Assembly: GCF_011684115.1 (NCBI RefSeq)
Contig: NZ_JAADJV010000002.1
Coordinates: forward strand, 371,209-435,208
Direction: 5' to 3'
Length of the DNA: 64,000 bases
Source: Rahnella aceris
GTDB lineage: Bacteria > Pseudomonadota > Gammaproteobacteria > Enterobacterales > Enterobacteriaceae
Each line of letters starts with the position of its first letter. Positions within the stretch are counted from its first letter, which is position 1. Under the pieces are notes generated by a model. It was not told the DNA's origin, ran no database searches, and worked only from the letters and a program-made list of their open reading frames with translations. The position numbers were made by a program, and so were the translations under genes. Below, one piece after another: positions 56,557 through 64,000 of the stretch.

Positions 56557-58189
56557 AAAAGCCAAGATTACACGCACTGCGGCAGAAAAATTGGCTGGTG
56601 CTGAAAAAGGTCATTTAGGTGATCAATATGAAGTCGCAGAATGGTACAGCAGTGGACGTTATTCAGTTGAACAGGATGATAACAAAAAAAAACAACTGCT
56701 TGATAATATCGTTAATCAACTAGGTAATAAAAGACCGTACTTTACCCACCTTGATGCTGTTAATTTTAGAGGTGTCTGTAAACTACGCAATCGAATAAAA
56801 TTCGATCCTTGGTTGAATGTATTCGTGGGTATTAACGGTAGTGGCAAAACGACGCTGCTAGATGGCATGGTGAAAATGGCATCGTGGATCGTTAATGGTA
56901 TTCGCACAGGTGGTACCGGTAAGCATATTGACAACAGTGATATCAATAATCGTCCTACGTCACGCACCTGTGAGATAAATTCAACACTATACCTCGATGA
57001 CAATACCGAATTTGCAATCAAACTCAATAAAAACAAGAATAGTACCGAAGGCACACGCAGTGAACTTGCCTCATTCAGAAATCTCGCGTCCATGTACCAA
57101 TATGTAAATAGCGTAGCAACAGAAACTGCCTGTTTACCCTTATTTTCTTATTATTCCGTTTCGCGTTCTCAAGAAATCAAAAATGAGCAGCAGGATAGCA
57201 ATGAGTTAACAACCTTCAATAAACTAGATGCCTATAATAAATGCTTCGATGAATACCGTAGCTTTAAAGACTTCCTCGACTGGTTAATTATTCATGATGC
57301 TAGTTCTGGATCAACTCAAAGTAACAGCGCAATTCGGCTTAATGAACTCAAAGCCGTTTATGAAAATACCCTAAAAATATATAACCTGCTGCCTGAACCT
57401 CTAAAACATGAATCTGACGTAGGTAAGAGTCTAAAAGAGGAACTGGATACACAGGCCAAAGAAATAAAACGTCTCAATTCCAATCTGCCTTTTTCCGATG
57501 CAGAGGTGGTTCGCGTGGTTAAACATGCCATTAGCTGTTTCCTTGATATTGATAATATTAGATTGGATATCAGTACAGAATCAGTGCGATTAATGCTTGA
57601 TAAAAATGGTATTTCTATAGCCGCCGCCGCTTTATCCCAGGGAGAAAAAGCTCTTTTCTCACTAGTAAGTGACATCAGCCGAAGGCTTGTACTGCTTAAT
57701 CCGAATAAAGGACTCGACGCATTAAAAGGAAATGGTGTCGTATTTATTGATGAAATAGAGTTACACCTCCACCCAAAATGGCAACAACAGATTATTTTTA
57801 AACTACGGGACGTATTCCCAAGTTTACAATTTATTTTAACGACACACAGCCCGCAAGTGGTCACCACAGTACCGCATGAATGTATTAAAATTCTCAAAGG
57901 TGATATCCAAGGTGTTTTAAGTATTACACAACCTGAATTCTCGCTCGGGGCTGAAGCTAAACAGGTACTGGAAGAAATTTTTGCCGTCAACTCAAGGCCG
58001 GATGAAGCAACTCAAGTGAAGGATCTCGAACGCTATAAACAATTAGTCCAAGAAGATAAATGGGATAATGAAGAGGCAATTAATCTGTTGAGCAAAGTTG
58101 AAATGTGGGGGCGGAATTGGGATCCTATTGTCAGACAATTGCAAATGGACGTTCGTCTGCGTAAATACCGACGGGACAATGATAAATGA
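56543..58189 (+). CDS. ptuA: Retron-associated PtuA ATPase
   Basis: A 548-residue SMC/ABC-like ATPase. A short N-terminal Sel1-like repeat (EKGHLGDQYEVAEWYSSGRY, about 21-40) is followed by Walker A VGINGSGKTT (95-104), an ABC signature-like ALSQGEKALFSLV (near 393), Walker B VVFIDEIELHLHP (near 428) and a following H-loop TTHSPQV. The frame is open upstream inside the RT gene, but the ATG at 56543 (MTEHKKAKI) fits. In Septu systems PtuA drives the PtuB nuclease. It overlaps ptuB by 4 bp. Confidence 0.9.
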   Translation: MTEHKKAKITRTAAEKLAGAEKGHLGDQYEVAEWYSSGRYSVEQDDNKKKQLLDNIVNQLGNKRPYFTHLDAVNFRGVCKLRNRIKFDPWLNVFVGINGSGKTTLLDGMVKMASWIVNGIRTGGTGKHIDNSDINNRPTSRTCEINSTLYLDDNTEFAIKLNKNKNSTEGTRSELASFRNLASMYQYVNSVATETACLPLFSYYSVSRSQEIKNEQQDSNELTTFNKLDAYNKCFDEYRSFKDFLDWLIIHDASSGSTQSNSAIRLNELKAVYENTLKIYNLLPEPLKHESDVGKSLKEELDTQAKEIKRLNSNLPFSDAEVVRVVKHAISCFLDIDNIRLDISTESVRLMLDKNGISIAAAALSQGEKALFSLVSDISRRLVLLNPNKGLDALKGNGVVFIDEIELHLHPKWQQQIIFKLRDVFPSLQFILTTHSPQVVTTVPHECIKILKGDIQGVLSITQPEFSLGAEAKQVLEEIFAVNSRPDEATQVKDLERYKQLVQEDKWDNEEAINLLSKVEMWGRNWDPIVRQLQMDVRLRKYRRDNDK

Positions 58190-58980
58190 AAAAAATTCTC
58201 AAAGGTAATGAACCACATGGGTTGCTAGAATATAAAGACACATATCCTGATGATGGCTGGAAAAAAGGTTTTACACGCAATGCTGGTGTCGAAGCTAATC
58301 ATGAGGTCAAGCGTGCGCTGATTAGTGATCAGGGTGGCATCTGCGCCTATTGCGAAATTGATTTGAAGGATGCTGGTGGCCATGCGCTTAATGACTTTCG
58401 GGTCGAGCATTTTTATCCGGAGAATCCGAAACCAGAAGACCGGCGTAATGATGATATTAATTATGCGCTATTCTGGCCAAATCTTTTGGGGTGCTGCACC
58501 GGAGGTAATACCAAATATGTAGTTGATGCTCACCGGCGTTACACCAATCCAGACTTTTGTTGTGATGTGGGGAAATCTAATCATAACTGGACTACGCTTA
58601 TTTTAAATCCAATTACAGATATACCGGAATCCCCTGCATTATTTTCATTTGATTTCACAAATGGCAACATTATGGTTTCCGAGTTTTGTCCTGCTGATCT
58701 AGAGTCGAAAGCCGAACAATCGATTGCTTTATTAAAATTAAACACATCAAAACTACGAGAATTCAGAGTTGAAGTAATATCGATATTAACTGAACAGCTG
58801 TTCACTGAAGCCGATACCGGTATAGATGATGAAGAAATTCATCGGCGGATGGAAACACTGGCCCGTGCTTATCTTATCCGCGATAACAACAACATACTAC
58901 AACCCTTTTTTTCTACTGTGCGCGCATTCCTGGGCGCGGCAGCAGAGACAGTGCTGATGCAATTGGAATATAAAGGCTAG
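58186..58980 (+). CDS. ptuB: Retron-associated PtuB HNH nuclease
   Basis: A 264-residue HNH-family nuclease. Cys53-x2-Cys56 (GGICAYCE), the catalytic-type VEHFYP (Glu74-His75) and CCTGGNTK (Cys103-Cys104) match PtuB of retron-Septu systems, where it degrades tRNA (reported for tRNA-Tyr in Eco7). The start overlaps the ptuA stop (ATGA), so the two are coupled. The tRNA target here is not deducible. Confidence 0.88.
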   Translation: MKKILKGNEPHGLLEYKDTYPDDGWKKGFTRNAGVEANHEVKRALISDQGGICAYCEIDLKDAGGHALNDFRVEHFYPENPKPEDRRNDDINYALFWPNLLGCCTGGNTKYVVDAHRRYTNPDFCCDVGKSNHNWTTLILNPITDIPESPALFSFDFTNGNIMVSEFCPADLESKAEQSIALLKLNTSKLREFRVEVISILTEQLFTEADTGIDDEEIHRRMETLARAYLIRDNNNILQPFFSTVRAFLGAAAETVLMQLEYKG

Positions 58981-59242
58981 AAGATGTAGATATGCTGAGC
59001 CTTAAGACCTCCGATAAACTTTAAGGTTTTTTCTTCAGCACTATCTTTCTTATGGTGTTATCCACCCAGTATTCAATGGTTATACCATCTAGGATAGACT
59101 CGATAATAGGTTGCACTGTTTGCAGTAGAGTATATTGTTACTCTCTGGGTAGCATAGGTACTACCGTTGAAAGCTCTAAGCATGATTTTATGGCTCTATC
59201 TGAGTAAAGGTCTTATTAAAAGGTTGTTAGCTGGCGATTATA
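58981..59242. other. Gap after ptuB with a possible gene remnant
   Basis: A minus-strand frame 59021-59137 without a good start encodes a short plausible protein tail (IIESILDGITIEYWVDNTIR), perhaps the end of a lost gene. Nothing else is supported. Confidence 0.3.
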
Positions 59243-59749
59243 CTAAGAACCTTTCAACTTAAAAATCATTAGTAATGTATCTATAGGTTTTTCTAAAAAC
59301 CAATGCTCATTCTTTGATACTCGCTTTAATTTACTTTGATCATATATCAGGATGCCATCCAACTCATTCAGCCCATCTGTAAGATCTATTTTTTCAGGAA
59401 TATTAGATTGATAGTGTACACTGTATCCACTATCATCAAATTCAGCAACATAAGCATAAATAACATCTGATGCTGATTTGCAAGCAGATTCCTTATTATG
59501 TTCATAGTCATGCCCTTCCACATTCCAGAAGGGGCTATTTATGTCACGGTCAGTGCCAGTTTCAATAGCAACGCTCAATCTGTCTACAAAATTATCTGTT
59601 AGTTCGTTTTTTTCGTCAACATCATAAGTTTGAAGCGAAAAGTTCCTTACCAAAATCAATCCACTATATTCGATTTTGCGTAACTCCACTGGCAATCGTT
59701 TTTCAAACTCATCCCAATCATTTAAATTAATAATAATCATATTATTCAT
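59243..59749 (-). CDS. Hypothetical acidic protein
   Basis: A 168-residue acidic protein (Asp/Glu-rich, start MNNMIIINLNDWDEFEKRL) with no signal or membrane segment. No domain is recognised. It lies between the retron and the restriction genes, alone on the minus strand; its small acidic character would fit an immunity or anti-nuclease protein, but this is only a guess. Confidence 0.55.
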   Translation of the reverse strand: MNNMIIINLNDWDEFEKRLPVELRKIEYSGLILVRNFSLQTYDVDEKNELTDNFVDRLSVAIETGTDRDINSPFWNVEGHDYEHNKESACKSASDVIYAYVAEFDDSGYSVHYQSNIPEKIDLTDGLNELDGILIYDQSKLKRVSKNEHWFLEKPIDTLLMIFKLKGS

Positions 59750-60029
59750 CCAGCAATTTTTAACTCATTCACATAACTATAAAATTTCAAATTAACCAAC
59801 AAAAAACACACTAGCGACCTGCTCCTCGCTCAAGGCCAACTGTCCATGTACAACAAGGGACACTATCAGATCAAGTCTGAGCTGCTACCCATAAGTGACT
59901 TACCATAACGGGTTTCCCTGAAATTATGATGAATTTATTTACGAGCTTGGGTGAGAGTCACAAAATTAGCTGAAGGTCAGCTAACAACACTTCCACATCA
60001 GTTAACACATTATATTTATTGAGAAAATC
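59750..60029. other. Gap between hypothetical gene and hsdR
   Basis: About 280 bp. No gene, repeat or clear terminator is recognised. Confidence 0.4.
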
Positions 60030-63000
60030 TCAATAATGCTCCTCAATGTACCCATACGCCTTCCTGAATAACTCTTTATCTTTACCTAATCCAAACTGAG
60101 CCAAAGTCAGCAATAGTGCCTTTTGGATTTCACGCGGACCGCTGTTAGAGTTCTGCCAGCCGTCAAAGCGAGTTGCTTTGACAATTTTATCAATTTGCTC
60201 AACAACATCGCCGATCAACTTCGGTGTTGTTTCAGGGCGGGTTTCCAGAAAGAGCTTCGTTAATGCTTGTTTATTATCCGCTTCAGTTACTGGCCGCTCA
60301 CCCGTTTCTCGTTCGGCTTGAACTGTATCTTTCGCAGCATCCAACAAGCCTTTCAACCAGTCGATGGCCTTAATAACACCTGCTTCATAGTCCTGACGTA
60401 GTTTCTCCAGGCGCTCACCCAAAGCCACAAATTTAGGATCATGGCTGCCGCGCAAGCGCCCCATAAGATCAATCTCCAGGCGTTTGGCGCGTTGTTCCTG
60501 TTCTTTAGCGGTCAGGGTAAAAATAGCGTGCTCATCCATGACCAACTCGTCAATATCATCGCGAATACGATTGATATCAGTATGCTCATGGATCATCTTA
60601 ATTGTTTCGGGGCCAAGGGCAGCCCAAACAAGTGCACCTGTCTGCCCCACCGGACGCACCGATTCATAAATTTGCGCCAACCATTTATAGTCTTGACGAT
60701 AAGGGGTCAAAAAAGGATCTGGGTTGATAGCTGACCATAACTTAGATAACACTCCAAAGCTGGCAGCGAATTCATCACGCTTCTCGTTAGTTGGCAGACA
60801 CTCTTGCGCGGCCATAATACCTTCAAAACCTTCGATGGACCGATCCACACCAGGGAAGAAGGACAGACATTTATTCAGTTGTAACGGCAATAACTCTTTA
60901 AATGCTTCAATTCCTTCTACAACTCCTTCAATTTCTTCAGGGTTATAGGCGAGAGCGGTACGCAGATTCTCGAATACGCCAAGGTAGTCGATAATCAATC
61001 CCATGTTCTTGCGTACATCATCGGTTTCGTACAATCGGTTAGTACGACACATAGCCTGCAGAAGCGTATGATCGCGTAAAGGCTTATCGAGGTACATGCA
61101 GTAGCAAATTGGTGCATCAAAGCCCGTAAGCAGCTTGGCGGTAACGATGATAAGCTGTAACGGATGCACAGGATCTTTAAAGCATTTAATCAGATCCTTC
61201 TGTACCTGCTCTTCCGCATCAATGTGCTGCCAGCGTTCGAAATCGGCTTGTTTAACAGGTAGCTCCAATTCGTCATGCCATTTGAGCCAGTCCTTGTTGA
61301 GCTTATCTTTTTTACCCCCCTCTTCAGCTTTAACCGGTGCCTGGTCAACGTTCATAACCACTTCAACCGCATCAAAACCGAGCTTTTCACCAAGCAAATA
61401 ATACATCTGCACGCAGGCTTCGCGATCGTATACCACAACCATGCCTTTCATCTTTTTCGGCATAACATGGCTGGTAAAATGCTCAACAATGTCATTACTC
61501 ACCGCAGCCATACGTCTGGGGGACTTCAGCATAATAGCCAGCTTACCGGCACGTCTGGATAATGCCGCTTTTTCTTCTTCATCTAGATTGTTTTCATTAA
61601 CGAGTTGTTCGAACTCTTCGTTGATAGCGTCACGATCCACTCGGAGTTCGGCCAGCCGAGGTTCGAACTTCACTGGGTTAGTCGCGCCGTCACGGATCGA
61701 CTGCTTATAGCTATAGCGGCTCATATAGCGACCCGGATCTTCTTCGGCACCGAACAACTTGAATGTATTACGATCAATGCCAGAAATCGGTGTGCCAGTC
61801 AGGCCATAGAAGTGAGCATTGGGCAACGCCCAGCGCATTTTCTCGCCTAACCCACCTTCCTGGGTACGGTGAGCTTCGTCAACCAACACAATGATGTTGT
61901 CACGATTGTTCAAGCCATTGGGGTTGCTATCGTCAATTTCGATATCTTTAAATTTAAAGATGGTGGTGATTAAAATGCCACGGCTGTCTTGCTCAATGTA
62001 TTCGCCCAACTTTTTGCAGCTTTGCACTTTAATTAGATTCTTAACTTCGGCCCCACCAAAAGTTTCGTTAATTTGGCTGTCCAGATCTCTCCGGTCCACA
62101 ACGATAAGTACAGTCGGGTTTTTTAACGCATTATCGGCACGCAGCATTTTAGCAGCGTAAAGCATCAGCAAGGATTTGCCCGATCCCTGGAAATGCCAAA
62201 TCAGACCTTTCTTTGGATAGCCTCTACGAACACGCTCAACGATTTGTTTTGCTGCTTCAAATTGCGGATAACGCGGCAGGATTTTAACGCGCTTAAGTGG
62301 AGTATTTTTGCCCGTTTTGACGGTTGAAAATAATGCAAAAGATTCCAGTAACTGCAATAAGGTCTGCGGATTTAACAAACTCTCGCAGCTGTTGAGTACC
62401 GATGCCAATCCCGGCAGAATCTCATCACGAAGCTCAGTTTTATGCCAGGGCCCCCAGTCTTTAACTCGGGCATTAATTGCACCATAGGCAAAGGTTTTAC
62501 CTTCGCTGGCAAAACACAGCACGTTAGGTACAAAGAAAGATTCAACATTTTTCCAATAGTACTTTTTGCCACCCATGAAGTCGGCGGCACCGTCTTGCCA
62601 GGTCACGCTAGGGCGCGTTGCGGTTTTAACTTCGCCCACCACCATTGGTATACCGTTCACATAAAGGACAATATCAAAATAAACTTCAGTGGCCGCGATA
62701 TAGTGGACCTGCTGTGCCACCACAAAGTGGTTATTTTCTATATTGTCAAAATCAATCAGATTGATGGTGATATGATCGCCATTCTCACCAAAAGGCAAGG
62801 TTTTGTCAGCCATCAACCATTCCTGGAAGTTTTCATTGGCCTTTACCAAACCGGTATGTCGGGCTTCTAAAACCACCCCTCGCAGTTTGTAAATGACCTC
62901 ATCAGCGTAGTCAGGCTGTCTGCCGATATCGGGGTTTAACGAACAAAGCGCGTCTTTTAACCACTCATCAACGAAGATATCCTGCGCTTGTTTAGGCAGG

Positions 63001-63098
63001 TTTTCGCCGTGGCAGTAAGTCCACTTGACCCCGCTTGAACCTTTTAAACGGTCGATAATTCCATTTTCTGTTACGGTTTGCTCGTTAAATTTTGCCAT
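60030..63098 (-). CDS. hsdR: Type I restriction enzyme, R subunit
   Basis: HsdR translocates DNA and cuts it when the HsdMS complex finds unmethylated sites. The 1022-residue protein has a PD-(D/E)xK nuclease (FDIVLYVNGIPMVVGEVKTA, near 134-153), Walker A FQGSGKS (near 300), DEAH box LVDEAHRTQEGG (near 405), SF2 motif FYGLTGTP and motif VI MCRTNR. A C-terminal helical region follows. All catalytic residues are present. It starts 1 bp after the hsdS stop, so hsdS-hsdR are co-translated; hsdM is expected beyond the window edge. Confidence 0.95.
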   Translation of the reverse strand: MAKFNEQTVTENGIIDRLKGSSGVKWTYCHGENLPKQAQDIFVDEWLKDALCSLNPDIGRQPDYADEVIYKLRGVVLEARHTGLVKANENFQEWLMADKTLPFGENGDHITINLIDFDNIENNHFVVAQQVHYIAATEVYFDIVLYVNGIPMVVGEVKTATRPSVTWQDGAADFMGGKKYYWKNVESFFVPNVLCFASEGKTFAYGAINARVKDWGPWHKTELRDEILPGLASVLNSCESLLNPQTLLQLLESFALFSTVKTGKNTPLKRVKILPRYPQFEAAKQIVERVRRGYPKKGLIWHFQGSGKSLLMLYAAKMLRADNALKNPTVLIVVDRRDLDSQINETFGGAEVKNLIKVQSCKKLGEYIEQDSRGILITTIFKFKDIEIDDSNPNGLNNRDNIIVLVDEAHRTQEGGLGEKMRWALPNAHFYGLTGTPISGIDRNTFKLFGAEEDPGRYMSRYSYKQSIRDGATNPVKFEPRLAELRVDRDAINEEFEQLVNENNLDEEEKAALSRRAGKLAIMLKSPRRMAAVSNDIVEHFTSHVMPKKMKGMVVVYDREACVQMYYLLGEKLGFDAVEVVMNVDQAPVKAEEGGKKDKLNKDWLKWHDELELPVKQADFERWQHIDAEEQVQKDLIKCFKDPVHPLQLIIVTAKLLTGFDAPICYCMYLDKPLRDHTLLQAMCRTNRLYETDDVRKNMGLIIDYLGVFENLRTALAYNPEEIEGVVEGIEAFKELLPLQLNKCLSFFPGVDRSIEGFEGIMAAQECLPTNEKRDEFAASFGVLSKLWSAINPDPFLTPYRQDYKWLAQIYESVRPVGQTGALVWAALGPETIKMIHEHTDINRIRDDIDELVMDEHAIFTLTAKEQEQRAKRLEIDLMGRLRGSHDPKFVALGERLEKLRQDYEAGVIKAIDWLKGLLDAAKDTVQAERETGERPVTEADNKQALTKLFLETRPETTPKLIGDVVEQIDKIVKATRFDGWQNSNSGPREIQKALLLTLAQFGLGKDKELFRKAYGYIEEHY

Positions 63099-63099
63099 G

Positions 63100-64000
63100 T
63101 TATTCGCTCAATAGATGTGTCTTAATTTCTTCAAGGTGCTCAATTTTTCCGAATTGAGTTTGGCTAAAAGAAACCAATTCATTTAATGTCATAGCAATTG
63201 ACTTTTGTACATCCAACGGTGGTAAGATTATTGGCATATTAAGCCATAGATCTGTTTTGAAGAGCATTTTTTCAATATGCACCCCGACACTACTGATATA
63301 AAAATAATTTCTTAAACAAGGAGTTCTCACTAACCAAGAAAAAAAACTCATATCTAAGCAATCTGTCGTATTAAATACATCATACTCATTCGAGACAATG
63401 CTTCCCGACAAGTAATGTGGAACCACACCGCAACCACCATGAACGATTTGTCGTTTTGATATAAGAAAATCGCCACCTTTTATTTCAAACTGACTTTTTA
63501 CTTTAATGTTTTTCCCAAGAATAAATTCTCTTGCTTCAACCCCACCGAAAGCCCTTCTAGCAACTACAGTTCCATATTCAAGATGATCAAATAGTTCTAC
63601 TGGCCGACTCACCTTAACTAGAATATCTTTAAGTTTTACAACCATATAATCTTCTGGGCAACGCTCATCAAGCCTGTCAGTAGGGGTGCGCTTACCTAGC
63701 ATTCCACATGTTTCTTGAAGTGTTGACGATATAAGTTGTGATGTGGCTTCGATTTGTTGTTCTATTAATACTCTGTTCCTTTGGATATTTAGCAAATCAT
63801 CCGCTAGAATTTTTTGACTATCTAAATTAGGGAGTAAAAACTCAACTTGCCCTAGATCTTTAAATTTTGTTCTAGGGGACAAAGAACCCGAAGAAGTTTT
63901 TATTGCGTGTGACCAAAGCTTATTAGAATGAATCAGAAATGGAAACAACTCTGAAGTAACTACAGCTTGATTAGCTTCAAGAACAATAATATCCCCAGAG
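63100..64000 (-). CDS. hsdS: Type I restriction enzyme specificity subunit, 5' end outside window
   Basis: HsdS sets the DNA target of the methylase and restriction complex. The frame is open through base 64000 (GDIIVLEANQAVVTSEL precedes the visible part), so the start is beyond the edge. The visible 300 residues cover the end of the first target-recognition domain, a conserved helical linker (LPNLDSQKILADDLLNIQRNR, about residues 57-77 of the visible part) and a second target domain ending with ILPPLDVQKSIAMTLNEL. Two-domain HsdS layout is intact here. Target sequence cannot be read from it. Confidence 0.9.
   Translation of the reverse strand, partial: SGDIIVLEANQAVVTSELFPFLIHSNKLWSHAIKTSSGSLSPRTKFKDLGQVEFLLPNLDSQKILADDLLNIQRNRVLIEQQIEATSQLISSTLQETCGMLGKRTPTDRLDERCPEDYMVVKLKDILVKVSRPVELFDHLEYGTVVARRAFGGVEAREFILGKNIKVKSQFEIKGGDFLISKRQIVHGGCGVVPHYLSGSIVSNEYDVFNTTDCLDMSFFSWLVRTPCLRNYFYISSVGVHIEKMLFKTDLWLNMPIILPPLDVQKSIAMTLNELVSFSQTQFGKIEHLEEIKTHLLSE

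Noticed and set aside
59021..59137. Minus-strand frame after ptuB resembling a protein C terminus
   Set aside because: It has no acceptable start codon or ribosome-binding site and is too short to assign; recorded only as a possible remnant.

Overview
The window is chromosomal DNA from an enterobacterium of the Rahnella/Serratia/Yersinia type (order Enterobacterales). This is inferred from gene order and protein resemblance: prfC, rimI-holD-rsmC next to a tRNA-Leu(CAG) cluster, a complete rha regulon, sdaC-sdaB, yfiR-yfiN-yfiB and budA-budB. No species call is possible from the sequence alone.

Left part, about 1-38,070, is core-like chromosome. It starts with the 5' part of prfC (minus strand). 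A hipB-hipA toxin-antitoxin pair follows, sitting where E. coli has yjjG, and upstream of hipB are five palindromes spaced exactly 30 bp apart. Next come rimI, holD, rsmC, an aldo/keto reductase, a LysR regulator and three tRNA-Leu(CAG) genes behind a stable-RNA-type promoter. A small membrane protein and a diguanylate cyclase precede the L-rhamnose block: rhaT, rhaR and rhaS (reverse), then rhaB-rhaA-rhaD-fucO-rhaM. rhaB and rhaT carry CRP/RhaS promoter modules of identical geometry, so uptake and catabolism are switched on together. fucO reduces the lactaldehyde released by RhaD. ygiQ, a possible Cys-His-Asp enzyme, a one-piece dihydroxyacetone kinase, the serine degradation pair sdaC-sdaB, the YfiRNB c-di-GMP module, the acetoin genes budR/budA/budB, an HNH nuclease, a porin and an alpha/beta hydrolase follow.

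Right part, from about 38,074 to the window end, is a genomic island. Its left edge is a 22-bp copy of a tRNA-Leu 3' end (leuX-like) with no tRNA body, as expected for the far attachment site of an element inserted in a leuX-type gene. The intact tRNA and the integrase should lie beyond the right edge. Inside are a CP4-44-like block (DUF4942, DUF5983, CbtA toxin, CbeA antitoxin, DUF987, RadC/YeeS, YeeP-type GTPase), a YfjJ/inovirus-Gp2-like protein, an AlpA regulator and a phosphoethanolamine transferase. A dense run of defence-type genes follows: a 1172-residue SF1 helicase with a C-terminal phospholipase-D domain, with a protein showing ADP-ribosyltransferase motifs directly downstream; a DUF262-HNH protein of GmrSD type; a complete retron of the RT-PtuA-PtuB (Septu-effector) type with a visible msr-msd RNA gene; and the hsdS (partial) and hsdR genes of a type I restriction system.

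The best candidate for an undescribed system is the helicase-PLD gene plus the ADP-ribosyltransferase-like gene at 48,412-52,731. They are on one strand, 57 bp apart, and closed by one terminator. Other strong observations are the 30-bp-period hip operator array, the retron RNA with its perfect 21-bp msd stem, and the small reading frame whose ribosome-binding site is the antisense of the retron a1 arm.
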